From Roseomonas sp. (GTDB lineage Bacteria; Pseudomonadota; Alphaproteobacteria; Acetobacterales; Acetobacteraceae), in assembly GCA_020249265.1 (NCBI GenBank), contig JADCGA010000019.1, positions 156,081-220,080 on the forward strand: a stretch of DNA of 64,000 bases, written 5' to 3'. Under the pieces are notes generated by a model. The model made no database searches. It saw only the letters and a program-made list of their open reading frames with translations, and was not told where the DNA came from. This document shows, one piece after another, positions 27,525 through 36,932 of the stretch. Each line of letters starts with the position of its first letter. Within the stretch, counting starts at the first letter, position 1. The translations under genes and the position numbers were made by a program.

Positions 27525-28533
27525 TCCAAACCCGCGCGCAATCCGCCCAAACGCGGTTGCAGCTATCGCGGAAGCTTGGCAGAACCACCGCGGTCACCGC
27601 TTCACGCACGCGGCGTTCATCTTCCGCCGGCGGTGCCACCACCTGCACATTGAATTTACGCGTGGTGCAGGCATCCTGACCCTGGAAGCAGGCGAAGGCC
27701 TCATTGCTCGCGGTACGTGCCAAATCCCACATCTGCTTTTCCAGATCAGCAAAAGCACGCGTGAGTGCGGCCTGCTGTTCCGGGTTGAAGCGCCGCCAGG
27801 CATTCAGGGAAATGAAATGCCCCTGCACACCGGAAGCGAGCGACACCGGCAGGATGGTGCGGATGACTTCGCCCCAATTCGCGGTATAGGCAGAGGTGGC
27901 AGAGGTGATGCCGCATTCCACCGTGCCGCGTTGCAAGGCCTGATAGGTTTCGGAAAGCTGCAAGGTGACGGGTGTTGCGCCAAGCGATTGCAGCAGCGCA
28001 GACATGGTTGGCGTATAGGACCGCACCTTGAGACCACGCAGATCAGCCATGGAAGCAACCGGACGATTGCAGAAGAACATCTGCGCGCCGAAGGGCCACA
28101 GCGTCATCACCTTGGCATTGAAGCGTTCTTGCAGGCGCCGATCAAGCGCTTCCCGCCCGCCCGCGATGGCTTGTTGCGTTTCTTCCAAAGTGGTCGAAAC
28201 GCCCATAAGGTCGAGCGAATCAATAAAGGGCTCATCACGTGCGGTCTGGCCGATCAGCACGCTCATCACATCAAAAGTGCCATTGCGCAGATGGCGCAGC
28301 GCATCCGGCGCGGCCGCACCCACTTGGTCCATTGGGTTGAAGGTGACTGCCAAATTGATGCCCGTGGTCTGACCAAGGCCCGTGAAGAAGGGCCGTTCAA
28401 TGCCTTCGGTGTGGCGAGAATTGGAAGTGAAATGCCCCGCGACGCGAAGTTGGACTGGGCTTTGGGCGAAGGCGGGTGCTGCGGCAAGCATGGCGCCAAA
28501 GGCCGCGCCAAGGAGCGAAAGGGGGGTACGCAT
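27484..28533 (-). CDS. TRAP transporter solute receptor (DctP type)
   Basis: 349 residues from ATG 28533, preceded by GGGAGAATGTTTG. The signal peptide is MRTPLSLLGAAFGAMLAAAPAFA, cleaved before QSPVQ. The mature part has the DctP features NGTFDVMSVLIGQ, LRGLKVRSYTPTMSALLQSLG and the LQRGTVECGITSATSAY region. The ORF track start at 28845 reads through the opposite-strand dctQ. The matching permease genes dctQM are divergent on the plus strand, 163 bases away, so one control region may serve both. Two Cys pairs near the C-terminus (FACFQGQDACTT, SCNRVWADC) may form disulfides. Confidence 0.9.
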   Translation of the reverse strand: MRTPLSLLGAAFGAMLAAAPAFAQSPVQLRVAGHFTSNSRHTEGIERPFFTGLGQTTGINLAVTFNPMDQVGAAAPDALRHLRNGTFDVMSVLIGQTARDEPFIDSLDLMGVSTTLEETQQAIAGGREALDRRLQERFNAKVMTLWPFGAQMFFCNRPVASMADLRGLKVRSYTPTMSALLQSLGATPVTLQLSETYQALQRGTVECGITSATSAYTANWGEVIRTILPVSLASGVQGHFISLNAWRRFNPEQQAALTRAFADLEKQMWDLARTASNEAFACFQGQDACTTRKFNVQVVAPPAEDERRVREAVTAVVLPSFRDSCNRVWADCARVWNDSVGKARGYTIP

Positions 28534-28695
28534 CAAACATTCTCCCGAATAAGGTCGGCACAGATTTTGCGAACCCTGCCGCCGTGAGTGACGAGTTTTG
28601 CCAGGTTGCGGTCTCTGTGCAACACGGCGTTCGATTTGCCAAGCAACCGGCGCGCCAAGGCGGGCCGAAGCGTTTTGAATAAGGCCACGCCGCCC

Positions 28696-29298
28696 ATGAC
28701 CCCGATAGACCCGAACCCAGTCAGCCGCTTTTTCGGGCCACCTGCCCGATTTCTCGCCATTCTGTCGGGCTGGTGGCTGATCGCACTCTCCTTCTTGACG
28801 GTGGCGGAAATCCTGCTGCGGAAGTTCTTTTCCTTCTCGCTGCAAGGGGTGGATGAAATCGGTGGCTATACCACCGCCGTTGTCTCGGCCTTTGGTTTTG
28901 CCTCAGCGCTCATGATCAAGGCGCATACGCGCGTCGATTTCCTGCTGGGGCGCATGCCGGCATTCCTCCGCGCCGTGTTGAATACGCTGGCTTATGGGCT
29001 GCTGGCGGCCATGGCGATTTATGGCGCCTGGCGCGGCTGGTCGGTGCTGGAAGAAAGCATCGAATTCCAGGCCCATGCCAATTCGCCGCTGCAAACACCG
29101 CTTTGGTTGCCGCAGGGCGCCTGGATGATTGGGCTTGTGCTGTTTGCGCTTTCCGCCGGCGCCATGGCCGCCCATGCCTTTTGGTTGCTGCTGTCAGACC
29201 GGGCGCGGCTCAATCGATTCTACGGGCCGCTGACGCTGGATGAGGAAATCGAAGCCGAGATGGGCACCATCCTGGAACGCGAAGGCAAGCAGCCATGA
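28696..29298 (+). CDS. TRAP transporter small permease subunit (DctQ type)
   Basis: 200 residues from ATG 28696 (MTPIDPNPVSRFF). Four membrane segments are visible, with LTVAEILLRKFFSFSLQGVDEIGGY and AHTRVDFLLGRM as family features. Overlaps dctM by 4 bases (ATGA). The track start at 28588 adds 36 upstream residues without family character. Confidence 0.88.
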   Translation: MTPIDPNPVSRFFGPPARFLAILSGWWLIALSFLTVAEILLRKFFSFSLQGVDEIGGYTTAVVSAFGFASALMIKAHTRVDFLLGRMPAFLRAVLNTLAYGLLAAMAIYGAWRGWSVLEESIEFQAHANSPLQTPLWLPQGAWMIGLVLFALSAGAMAAHAFWLLLSDRARLNRFYGPLTLDEEIEAEMGTILEREGKQP

Positions 29299-30602
29299 TC
29301 GGCATTACCGAAGCCAGCATCGGCTTTCTGCTGCTGATCGCCTTCCTGTTTTTGGGCCTTCATGTGGCGGTGGCGATGTTCCTGATCGCGCTGCTGGGGG
29401 CGGCGCTATATCTTGGGCCGCCCTTGGTCGCCGCCTTTGGCACGCAGCTTTGGGGTGCCATGGAAGATTACGTGCTGCTTTCCATCCCGCTCTATATTCT
29501 GCTGGGTGAAATCCTTGTGCGGTCTGGTTCAACGGATCGGCTTTATCGGTCACTGGCAGATTGGCTGAATTTTCTGCCAGGCGGGCTGTTGCACACCAAT
29601 ATCGGTGCGTCTGCGGTGTTTTCCGCCGTATCCGGTTCTTCTGTTGCCACGGCTGCGACGATTTCAACCGTGGCGCTGCCATCCTTTCGCAAGCGGCGCT
29701 ATGATACGCGCCTGGTGTTGGGTTCTATCGCGGCTGGCGCATCGCTTGGCAATCTGATCCCGCCCGGGATTGCGCTGATTGTCTATGGCGCCATGACCAA
29801 TACATCGGTCGGGCAGCTTTATGCCGCCGCCGTGGTGCCGGGGATTGTGATGACAGTGCTGTTCATGGGCACCATCATCCTGATCGCACTCGTGAAGCCC
29901 GATCTGGTGCGGCAGAAGGAAGTCGCTGATCCATTGCGCGAAAGGCTGAAGCGCCTGGTGGATCTGCTGCCGCCTTTCGTGATTTTCGGCATCATCATGG
30001 GTTCCATCTATACCGGCTGGGCAACGGTGACGGAAAGCGCCGCACTCGCCGTTGTGGTGGCGCTGCCGATTGCGGCGTTTTATGGTCGGCTTTCCATTCG
30101 CATGCTGCATGATTGCTTCGTCGCAACCGCCAATCTGACGGCAATGAGCATGCTGATCCTGGCCGTTGCCTTCTATCTGAACTTCGTCATGGGGTTGCTT
30201 GGCGTCACACCCGCGCTTGGCGCTTTTGCCACCAGTATTGGCGCCAGCCCGCTGGAGTTGATTATCGCGCTCACGATCTTCTATTTGCTGCTGGGCATTT
30301 TCTTTGAAACCCTGCCCATGCTTGTGGGCACTGTGCCGGTGGTCTTCCCGGTGATTGTCGCGGCCGGCATTGATCCTGTCTGGTTCGGCGTTTTCATTGT
30401 ACTGATGTGCGAAATCTCATTGATCTCACCGCCTGTTGGCATGACGCTTTACGTCATTCAGGCGGTGCGCCGGGAAGGCACGATTGCCGAGGTTTTCCAG
30501 GGCACCGTGCCCTTCTTCATCGCCATGGTGGTGATGACGATGCTATTGATTGCCTTCCCGGAAATGGCGCTGTGGCTACCTAGGATCAGCTTCGGGCCAT
30601 AG
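29295..30602 (+). CDS. TRAP transporter large permease subunit (DctM type)
   Basis: 435 residues with the DctM helices, e.g. VLLSIPLYILLGEILVRSG and IAAGASLGNLIPPGIALIVYG. It pairs with the DctQ gene before it and the divergent DctP. It forms the transport pathway of the second complete TRAP system in this window. Confidence 0.93.
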   Translation: MIGITEASIGFLLLIAFLFLGLHVAVAMFLIALLGAALYLGPPLVAAFGTQLWGAMEDYVLLSIPLYILLGEILVRSGSTDRLYRSLADWLNFLPGGLLHTNIGASAVFSAVSGSSVATAATISTVALPSFRKRRYDTRLVLGSIAAGASLGNLIPPGIALIVYGAMTNTSVGQLYAAAVVPGIVMTVLFMGTIILIALVKPDLVRQKEVADPLRERLKRLVDLLPPFVIFGIIMGSIYTGWATVTESAALAVVVALPIAAFYGRLSIRMLHDCFVATANLTAMSMLILAVAFYLNFVMGLLGVTPALGAFATSIGASPLELIIALTIFYLLLGIFFETLPMLVGTVPVVFPVIVAAGIDPVWFGVFIVLMCEISLISPPVGMTLYVIQAVRREGTIAEVFQGTVPFFIAMVVMTMLLIAFPEMALWLPRISFGP

Positions 30603-30683
30603 GGCTTGAAGCAGCCCCGCTGGAAATCGGCAGCGCATCCTGCCATGAAGCGCGCATGAAACGTCACGTGAAAACGCCGGCGC

Positions 30684-31340
30684 ATGCTGATCCTCGCCCT
30701 TGAAGGCGCGCTCGCGGAATGTTCCGCGGCGCTGTTGCGTGATGGTGCCGTGCTGGCCTTGGCCCTGCATGATGCGCCGCGCGGCCACCCCACTGCCCTT
30801 CCCAGCATGGCGCAGCAGGTATTGGCGCAAGCCGGCTTCACGCCTCAGGCGCTGGACGCCATCGCAGTCGGCATTGGGCCAGGCGGCTTCACGGGCCTGC
30901 GCACGGCCATTGCGCTGGCTGAAGGCTTGGCGCAGTCGCTCGGCAAGCCCCTGATTGCGGTAACAACGGGGGAGGCCTTGGCCGCGCAAGTACCGCGAGC
31001 CTTGCCAACGCAAGCGCTTTGGTCCGTGCTGGATCAACGCCAAGGCCGGGTGGTGTTGGAAGTCTTCCCGCCCATGGCCGCGGTGCCGGAAGCACCCGTA
31101 ATCCTGCCGCTGACCGAACTGCCCGATCCTGACGGACCTGTAGTGCTTGTGGGTAATGCGGCTGCGACCGTTCTAAAGCTGCTTCAGGCACGCGGGGTTA
31201 TGGCGGATGCTTATCCCAAAACCTTTCCCTTGGCCGAAGCGGTGGGGCGCGTGGCAGCGCAACGGATTGCGGGCAAGCTCCCCCCGCGCAGTGCCGCCCC
31301 GCTTTACGCCGAACCGCCTGCCACCACGAAGCCGGACTAG
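30684..31340 (+). CDS. tsaB: tRNA threonylcarbamoyladenosine biosynthesis protein TsaB
   Basis: 218 residues with the N-terminal ASKHA-type fold: [17 protein letters not shown] and [24 protein letters not shown]. TsaB is the partner that binds TsaD in making the t6A37 modification of ANN-decoding tRNAs. It is normally found next to rimI, as here. Its TAG stop is the TAG within the ACTAGTGGTGCG end of repeat copy E, which fills the gap to rimI. Without the element the two genes would be almost contiguous. Confidence 0.92.
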   Translation: MLILALEGALAECSAALLRDGAVLALALHDAPRGHPTALPSMAQQVLAQAGFTPQALDAIAVGIGPGGFTGLRTAIALAEGLAQSLGKPLIAVTTGEALAAQVPRALPTQALWSVLDQRQGRVVLEVFPPMAAVPEAPVILPLTELPDPDGPVVLVGNAAATVLKLLQARGVMADAYPKTFPLAEAVGRVAAQRIAGKLPPRSAAPLYAEPPATTKPD

Positions 31341-31459
31341 TGGTGCGATTTATGCCAACCTTTCCTGATCCAAAACTATCCCTACGCACCACTAGCCCTA
31401 TAGTTGGTGGGCCGATTGACGCCGCTGCCCTGAACCGACAGCCGCGACCGGACCACTGG
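31337..31459 (+). repeat. Family-2 composite repeat, copy E (CTAG-bounded)
   Basis: The 59-nt unit 31337-31395 is bounded by CTAGTGGTGCG and CGCACCACTAG, exactly the size in copy D. It continues with GGTGGGCCGATTGACGCCGC and a return arm ending in GGACCACTGG at 31459, 5 bases before the rimI start. Compared with copy D (reverse strand) the ends and the second hairpin are well conserved while the inside of the 59-nt unit has diverged. Confidence 0.88.
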
Positions 31460-31464
31460 CGCCC

Positions 31465-31926
31465 ATGACAGCGCTGATCAAAGCCGTTGGCGCGGAGGCG
31501 GCGCCCCTGCTTGCGGAAATCCATGCCGAGGTCTTCACATCTGATGAGGCTTGGGGGCAGGACGCCATCGCCCTGATGCTCGGGCTGCCCGGACATTTCG
31601 GCCTGCTGGCCATCCATGAGGATCAGCCGCTTGGCTTTGCACTCGGCCGGGCGCAGGCGGGGGAGGCTGAAATCCTGACCATCGCGGTTCGGCCAAGGGC
31701 ATGGCGGCTGGGAATTGGGCGCCTTCTGTTGCGCGCGCTGATGACCGAGGCCGCGCGGCGTGGCGCGGCGGAACTCTTTCTTGAGGTTGCAGAATCGAAC
31801 ATGAATGCACACGCGCTCTACAGCTCTGCTGGTGCGCGGAAGGTTGGCCGCCGACCGCGTTATTATGCTGATGGTGCGGCTGCGCTCATCTTGCGGATCG
31901 ACCTTGCTGATACAGCACGAGTTTGA
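31465..31926 (+). CDS. rimI: Ribosomal-protein-S18-alanine N-acetyltransferase
   Basis: 153 residues of the GNAT fold. The acetyl-CoA-binding loop is WRLGIGRLLLRALM, preceded by the beta-strand EILTIAVRP, and the C-terminal ESNMNAHALYSSAGARKVGRR is typical of RimI. It acetylates the N-terminus of ribosomal protein S18 in E. coli. Position after tsaB supports the assignment. No Shine-Dalgarno sequence is seen, because repeat copy E ends only 5 bases before the ATG; the element may have replaced the native site. Confidence 0.85.
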   Translation: MTALIKAVGAEAAPLLAEIHAEVFTSDEAWGQDAIALMLGLPGHFGLLAIHEDQPLGFALGRAQAGEAEILTIAVRPRAWRLGIGRLLLRALMTEAARRGAAELFLEVAESNMNAHALYSSAGARKVGRRPRYYADGAAALILRIDLADTARV

Positions 31927-31953
31927 GTCTCCCCCCCAAGAATCCAGGGAATA

Positions 31954-32199
31954 TCAACCGTGGCGGAGCAGAATAACGGAATCTCCATTTTCAAGATCAC
32001 TAATGCTGAGCACCTCATGCCCCTGTTCCTGAGCTGTCAGCGGTAGGTTGCGGCGCGGTTCAGCCCCACGCAGCCTGATCTCCAGAATCTGCCCGGATTT
32101 CATTTGGTCCAGTGCCAGACGCACAAGAACAAAAGTCATCGGGCAGCTTTCCGATGAAATATCAATGTGGTGATCCGGGTTTGGGAGAGTGGCGTACAT
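31954..32199 (-). CDS. TusA-like sulfurtransferase-family protein
   Basis: 81 residues. The fold pattern of TusA/SirA proteins is present: ESCPMTFVLVRLALDQMKSGQ followed by LEIRL and HEVLSIS. The active-site cysteine is there, but the usual CPxP has become CPMT, so the second proline is missing. It could still carry a persulfide, or may have another role. It is convergent with rimI, separated by 27 bases. Confidence 0.8.
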   Translation of the reverse strand: MYATLPNPDHHIDISSESCPMTFVLVRLALDQMKSGQILEIRLRGAEPRRNLPLTAQEQGHEVLSISDLENGDSVILLRHG

Positions 32200-32339
32200 G
32201 GCAATGGCTGCAGCCTAAATCGCAGGTTCTTCTTTTGGGACATGCCAGCCTATCCGACACCCCAGAATGAATGGCTAAGGAACCTCTGATTTAACCTGCC
32301 CCCCTGGGCCTGTCACTGATCTTCTGATTCTGTCGCGCA

Positions 32340-32652
32340 TTGGCCATTCAAGTGTTGAGCGTGTCCCCTATGCGGCATGTGAGCTTCCAGGTTGCCCAGA
32401 AAACCGGGAACGCCGGCAACATGCAGGATGCCGCCCAGGGTCTGGCCCCATGTCTCGAAGCTGCCGAGGCTTCGCGCGGCGGTCCCTTCCACTGCTTACC
32501 CAGTCTTGGTAGAGGATCAGGCAGGCCGCCACAAGCCGTGCGCGATTGGCGCGCACCCAGATCATCAGGTCAGGCTGGCGAAAGCCCTCACGCCGCCAGG
32601 GCTGGTCGCTGGGCGCGTCGAGCCGAATGCGCAGGATCAGGCGTAGCATGGC
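32340..32652 (-). pseudogene. Frameshifted C-terminal fragment of a mobile-element primase/helicase-like gene
   Basis: The minus strand reads IRIRLDAPSDQPWRREGFRQPDLMIWVRANRARLVAACLILYQDW in one frame and GSFETWGQTLGGILHVAGVPGFLGNLE in the next. Together these match the C-terminal part of ATPases/primases carried on plasmids and integrative elements (family pattern RPWxREGFRHPDL…GWVxxNRxxLVxAxL…GSFExW…GILxxAGIPGFLGN). A frameshift lies near 32470-32490. No upstream portion is seen. Dead remnant. Confidence 0.7.
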
Positions 32653-32726
32653 GGAGCCCGTTCAGGCGCAGAATGGACCCTTGTTGACAGCCCCCCAACC
32701 CATTGCGACCGTGCACCAAATAAGCA

Positions 32727-33011
32727 CCGTAGCCGAAGCAGCCACAAGATGGAACTTTCTGCACGCGCGCAGCCGTCAATCAGTTTCGGCTGATGCTGCA
32801 TACCGGCGCTTACTGGTTGTTGTGGTTGTTGCGCAGCCTGATGCCGAAGCGATCCTCCTGGTATCTTGCTCAATTCGATGGGTTGCGATTGCGCCTGGTG
32901 AAGATTGCAACGCCGGTGGTCAGCAGGCAAAGCCGCATCCTGCTGCATATGCCAAGCGCTTGTCCCGATCGGTCTATGCTGCGCATGGCGCTTGAGCGTC
33001 TGCCCTCTTGA
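32727..33011 (+). mobile_element. C-terminal remnant of an IS1380-type transposase
   Basis: The plus-strand frame reads RAAVNQFRLMLHTGAYWLL, then SLMPKRSSWYLAQFDGLRLRLVKIA and ends at a stop at 33011. This is the closing part of IS1380-family transposases (pattern ANQFRLLLHTAAYWLL…RLRLLKIAARV). The catalytic DDE region is absent and the first part is degraded. It lies beside the primase fragment, so the area has received several elements. Confidence 0.7.
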
Positions 33012-33524
33012 CATACGGGGCGGATGCCCCAGCGCAAATCCCAGAAGCCTCAACCGACAAACCCCGCGATACGCAAGACAAAACCAGAACAGGGGGCCGG
33101 GAGAGGAGCCGTGTCAGCAATTTGGCTCAGCAGAGGAGGGAGGAGCAGAATCAACCAGGCGCAGGGGGACACGAATAATGCGCACTACCTTTGAAAGACT
33201 ACACGTTATTGGTGAACATACGGTCCGGAAGACCGCGCGCTCTTCGGTCACACGCGTAAAGGGAGAATCGCCGCTTTCATAAGATGTTATGAATTGCCGC
33301 ATTCTTCGGCATGCGGAAAACAGGATTCATTGAAGAATTTTCATACTTGCCTTCAAGGCTCCTTCACCAAGGCCAAATATGATGCACCTGTCATCCTCCT
33401 GGTTCCGAGGCAGGCAGGTGCGTAGTGATCCCAGTTTGCTGGTGATTGCGCGTTTTCGCATCGGTGCGCGCCCTTGGAACGAGAGTATGGCTTTTGGAAA
33501 CGCGACGGGGACCAGGAGACCCAA
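33012..33524. other. Gene-free interval, lower GC, leader of the chemoreceptor gene
   Basis: No ORF here has codon use or motifs of a gene. Base composition is visibly more AT-rich than the surroundings (for example GAAGAATTTTCATACTTGCC), consistent with decayed imported sequence plus the promoter of the chemoreceptor gene. AGGAGACCCAA before 33525 is the ribosome site of that gene. Confidence 0.6.
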
Positions 33525-35324
33525 ATGTTACGAATTCGGCCAATGGCCATTGTCATGAGCCTTGCGCTTGCCGCTGCATCGGGCCTTGCGCTGCTGTCCT
33601 TCCTGATGATGCAGGATGCCTTCAGCGATGCGCGCCGCGCCTATCAGAACCAGCATTTGTCCTATCGCCTGGCCGATGAATTGCGCCAGAGCTCGGACGA
33701 TATCACGCGCAATGCGCGTACCTATGTGGTGACGGGCGATCCGAAATGGGAAGAACAATTCCTGTCGGTGATCGGGATTCGCAATGGTGAAAAGCCGCGC
33801 CCGGTGGATTATCACCGAATCTACTGGGATTTCGTGGCGGCCACTGGCCGCGCGCCGCGCCCGGATGGCGCGCGTATCCCGCTGCAACAGATGATGCGTG
33901 AAGCCGGTTTCTCGGAAGCGGAATTCGCACTTCTGCGTCAGGCGCAGCAGAATTCCGATGCGCTGATCCAGCTTGAAACGGTTGCGATCAACGCCGCCAA
34001 GGGGATTTTCGCTGACGCCGAGGGCAAGTTCACCGTCCGCCGCGCACCCGATTTCGCCATGGCGCGTGATTTGATGCATGGCGCGGATTACCACCGCTTC
34101 AAGGCAGATATTATGGGTCCGATTGACCAATTCTATGTCGCCCTTGAAGAACGCCTGGCCTCCAACATTCGTGCTGCCGAAGATCGGGTTGCCTATTGGC
34201 GTGCCCTCCTTGGTATTGCGGTGGCGATGATTCTCGCGGTTTCCGCTGCTGCCGCCTGGTTGCTGGTGCTGCGCATCTCAAAGCCGCTCGATGAGCTTTC
34301 CGGTTCCATGGACAAGCTTACGAAGGGTGATCTTGGCGTTGACATTCCGCATGCCAGCCGCGTGGATGAAATCGGCGACATGAGCCGCTCCACCACCATC
34401 TTCCGCGATGGCCTGGTGGAAACGGCGAAGCTGCGTGAGGCGGAAGCCAAGCGTGGTGCGGAATTGGGATCCGCACGCCGAGCCGCCATTCAGGAAATCG
34501 CCAATGACCTGGATAAGGCGATTGGTCAATCCGTTACGGCGCTGTCTGACAATTCGGCCAAGCTGGTGGTGGAAGGTGGCAAGGTTGCCAGCACTACGGA
34601 TACCGCGCTTACTCAGGCCCGCACTGCGGCGCATGAAGGCACGGAAGCCAATAACGGCATCCAGAGCGTCTCTGCCGCGGCGGAACAGCTGACTGTTGCA
34701 ATCTCTGAAGTCTCGGCACGGGTGAATGCGGTCGCGCAAACCGCCCGTAGCGCGGCGGATGAGGCGGATCGCGTCACCTCCCTGATTGATGGGCTGAATG
34801 CGGCATCGGTCAGGATCAATGACGTGACCGGGCTGATTGGGTCCATTGCGGCGCAGACCAATCTTCTGGCGCTGAATGCGACCATCGAATCGGCGCGCGC
34901 GGGTGAAGCCGGCAAGGGCTTTGCTGTGGTGGCATCAGAAGTGAAGAACCTGGCCGCGCAATCGGCCAAGGCGACCGAGGGGATTCAGGGCGAAATCAGC
35001 GCCATGCAATCCATCATTTCGGATGTGGTTGAGGTGATCCGCGAAATCGTGGGCCGCATCAGCCAGCTCAATAACGAAAACGGCGCCATTGCCGCGGCGG
35101 TGGAAGAACAATCCGCCACCACGGCGGAAATCGCCTCAAGCCTGCGTTCGGCCGCTTCTTCGGTGGGTTCGCTGGAAGGCTCGATCGGGCGCGTTTCCAC
35201 CATGACCGAGGATACCGGTAAGGCGATTGGCACCATCAACAACGCCACCAAGTCACTTGCTGAGGAGGCGGTGCAGTTGCGCGGCGCCACGCAATCGCTG
35301 ATCCAGCGCTTGCAAGCAGCCTGA
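33525..35324 (+). CDS. Methyl-accepting chemotaxis protein
   Basis: 599 residues from ATG 33525, which has the AGGAGA site; the track start at 33474 lacks one. Domains: first membrane helix at about residues 8-28, periplasmic sensor to about 222, second helix 225-248 ([20 protein letters not shown]), HAMP beginning [16 protein letters not shown], then the signalling coiled coil with the conserved tip [20 protein letters not shown]. It passes ligand information to CheA/CheW. The C-terminus ends LIQRLQAA with no CheR-binding pentapeptide. No che genes are in this window. The sensor domain shows no motif that reveals the ligand. Confidence 0.94.
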   Translation: MLRIRPMAIVMSLALAAASGLALLSFLMMQDAFSDARRAYQNQHLSYRLADELRQSSDDITRNARTYVVTGDPKWEEQFLSVIGIRNGEKPRPVDYHRIYWDFVAATGRAPRPDGARIPLQQMMREAGFSEAEFALLRQAQQNSDALIQLETVAINAAKGIFADAEGKFTVRRAPDFAMARDLMHGADYHRFKADIMGPIDQFYVALEERLASNIRAAEDRVAYWRALLGIAVAMILAVSAAAAWLLVLRISKPLDELSGSMDKLTKGDLGVDIPHASRVDEIGDMSRSTTIFRDGLVETAKLREAEAKRGAELGSARRAAIQEIANDLDKAIGQSVTALSDNSAKLVVEGGKVASTTDTALTQARTAAHEGTEANNGIQSVSAAAEQLTVAISEVSARVNAVAQTARSAADEADRVTSLIDGLNAASVRINDVTGLIGSIAAQTNLLALNATIESARAGEAGKGFAVVASEVKNLAAQSAKATEGIQGEISAMQSIISDVVEVIREIVGRISQLNNENGAIAAAVEEQSATTAEIASSLRSAASSVGSLEGSIGRVSTMTEDTGKAIGTINNATKSLAEEAVQLRGATQSLIQRLQAA

Positions 35325-35335
35325 TTGGCGACATC

Positions 35336-35374
35336 AAAAAAAGCGCGGTCCGAGCTTTCGGGCCGCGTTTTTTA
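35336..35374. terminator. Bidirectional intrinsic terminator
   Basis: AAAAAAAGCGCGGTCCGAG, loop CTTT, CGGGCCGCGTTTTTT: a GC-rich stem with A-run before and T-run after, between the convergent chemoreceptor gene and fabI. It should work for both strands. Confidence 0.85.
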
Positions 35375-35379
35375 TGGCA

Positions 35380-36216
35380 TCAAACCGTGGAAATATCCGG
35401 CGCGTCGGGGTTCTTCATTCCAACAATATGGTAGCCGCTATCCACATGATGCACTTCGCCCGTGACGCCGGCGGAAAGATCGGACAGCAAATACAAGCCC
35501 GCACCGCCCACTTCCTCAATCGTTACATTGCGCCGGAGCGGTGAATTATACTGGTTCCATTTCAGGATATAGCGAAAATCGCCAATGCCACTCGCGGCCA
35601 GGGTCTTGATGGGGCCGGCGCTGATGGCATTCACGCGAATGCCCGCTTCACCCAAATCGGTCGCCATATAGCGCACGCTGGCTTCCAAGGCAGCCTTGGC
35701 CACACCCATCACATTATAGTGCGGTATCACGCGTTCGGCGCCCAGGTAGGAAAGCGTCAGCTGCGACCCGCCTGGCTTCATCAGCGCGGCGGCACGGCGG
35801 CCTACGGCTACGAAGGAATAGCAGGAAATATCCATCGCCTGCAGAAAGGCATCGCGGGGCGTGTCCAGATAGCGCCCGCGCAGATACTGCTTATCGGCAA
35901 AGCCAATGGCATGCACCAGATAGTCCAGCTTGCCCCAGGCCTTTTCCACTGCGGCAAAGGCGGTATCCATATCGGCATCATCGGCCACATCGCAGGGCAC
36001 CACCAGGCTTGAGCCCAGGCTTTCAGCCAAGGGGCGCACGCGCTTTTCAAGCGCCTCCCCCTGATAGGTGAAGGCAACCTCGCCTCCCTGGGCGGCGATT
36101 GCCTGCGCAATGCCCCAGGCGATGGAACGGTCATTCGCGACGCCCATGATCAGGCCGCGCTTGCCGGCCATCAGGGTGCCCTTGGGGATGCTGGGGGCTG
36201 GATCGGCGTCGTTCAT
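35380..36216 (-). CDS. fabI: Enoyl-[acyl-carrier-protein] reductase (NADH)
   Basis: 278 residues from ATG 36216. It has the FabI-specific start MAGKRGLIMGVANDRSIAWGIAQ, the substrate-loop SYLGAERVIPHYNVMGVAKAALE with Tyr-x6-Lys, and the tail TGEVHHVDSGYHIVG. It reduces enoyl-ACP in the last step of each fatty acid elongation cycle and is the target class of triclosan. Start could also be ATG 36171 region (MAGKRG). The track start at 36300 runs into pdxH's control region. pdxH is divergent. Confidence 0.95.
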   Translation of the reverse strand: MNDADPAPSIPKGTLMAGKRGLIMGVANDRSIAWGIAQAIAAQGGEVAFTYQGEALEKRVRPLAESLGSSLVVPCDVADDADMDTAFAAVEKAWGKLDYLVHAIGFADKQYLRGRYLDTPRDAFLQAMDISCYSFVAVGRRAAALMKPGGSQLTLSYLGAERVIPHYNVMGVAKAALEASVRYMATDLGEAGIRVNAISAGPIKTLAASGIGDFRYILKWNQYNSPLRRNVTIEEVGGAGLYLLSDLSAGVTGEVHHVDSGYHIVGMKNPDAPDISTV

Positions 36217-36335
36217 CGGGTGCGGGACCATGCGGCTGATATCGTTGACGTGCCTCTGCCATGCCCCCGCATGCCGGGCAAGGGCCTTGTCCTTTCGCAA
36301 AGCGACCCGATACAGGGCATGACAAGGAGAACCCC

Positions 36336-36932
36336 ATGGACGGCAATGTGACCACCACCGAAGACCCCTTCGCCCTGTTTCAGGATTGGATGGCGGAAGC
36401 CACCAAGGGGGAGATCAATGACCCCAATGCGGTTTGCCTCGCCACCGCCACGCCGGATGGCCGGCCCTCAGCGCGCATGGTGCTGCTGAAGGGCGTGGAT
36501 GCGCGGGGCTTTGTTTTCTACACCAATCTGGATAGCCGCAAGGGCGGTGAATTGGCCGCCAATCCTTTTGCTGCGCTCTGCTTTCACTGGAAAACCCTGC
36601 AACGCAGTATTCGTGTGGAAGGGCAGGTGGAAGCGGTGACCGATGCCGAGGCGGATGCCTATTACGCATCCCGTGCGCGGACGTCGCGGCTCGGGGCCTG
36701 GGCGTCCAAGCAATCTCGCCCGCTGGAAAGCCGCTTCGCTTTGGAAAAGGCGGTGGCCGAATATGGGCTGAAATATGCGGTGGGCGAGATCCCGCGCCCG
36801 CCCTTCTGGTCCGGATTTCGCGTGCTGCCGGCGCGGATTGAATTCTGGCGTGACATGCCCTTCCGGCTCCATGAACGCCGCGTCTTTCACCGTGACGGCG
36901 CGGCTTGGCGGCTTGAGGCGCTTTATCCGTGA
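36336..36932 (+). CDS. pdxH: Pyridoxamine/pyridoxine 5'-phosphate oxidase
   Basis: 198 residues from ATG 36336, preceded by AAGGAGAACCCC. FMN- and substrate-binding signatures are [37 protein letters not shown] and the C-terminal [18 protein letters not shown]. It makes pyridoxal 5'-phosphate, the cofactor of transaminases. The stop overlaps the next gene by 4 bases (GTGA), so both are co-translated. Confidence 0.96.
   Translation: MDGNVTTTEDPFALFQDWMAEATKGEINDPNAVCLATATPDGRPSARMVLLKGVDARGFVFYTNLDSRKGGELAANPFAALCFHWKTLQRSIRVEGQVEAVTDAEADAYYASRARTSRLGAWASKQSRPLESRFALEKAVAEYGLKYAVGEIPRPPFWSGFRVLPARIEFWRDMPFRLHERRVFHRDGAAWRLEALYP

Noticed and set aside
32281-32340. Possible insertion-sequence terminal repeat (GGAACCTCTGATTT)
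   Set aside because: The pattern resembles some IS5-type ends, but no matching inverted copy was found nearby.
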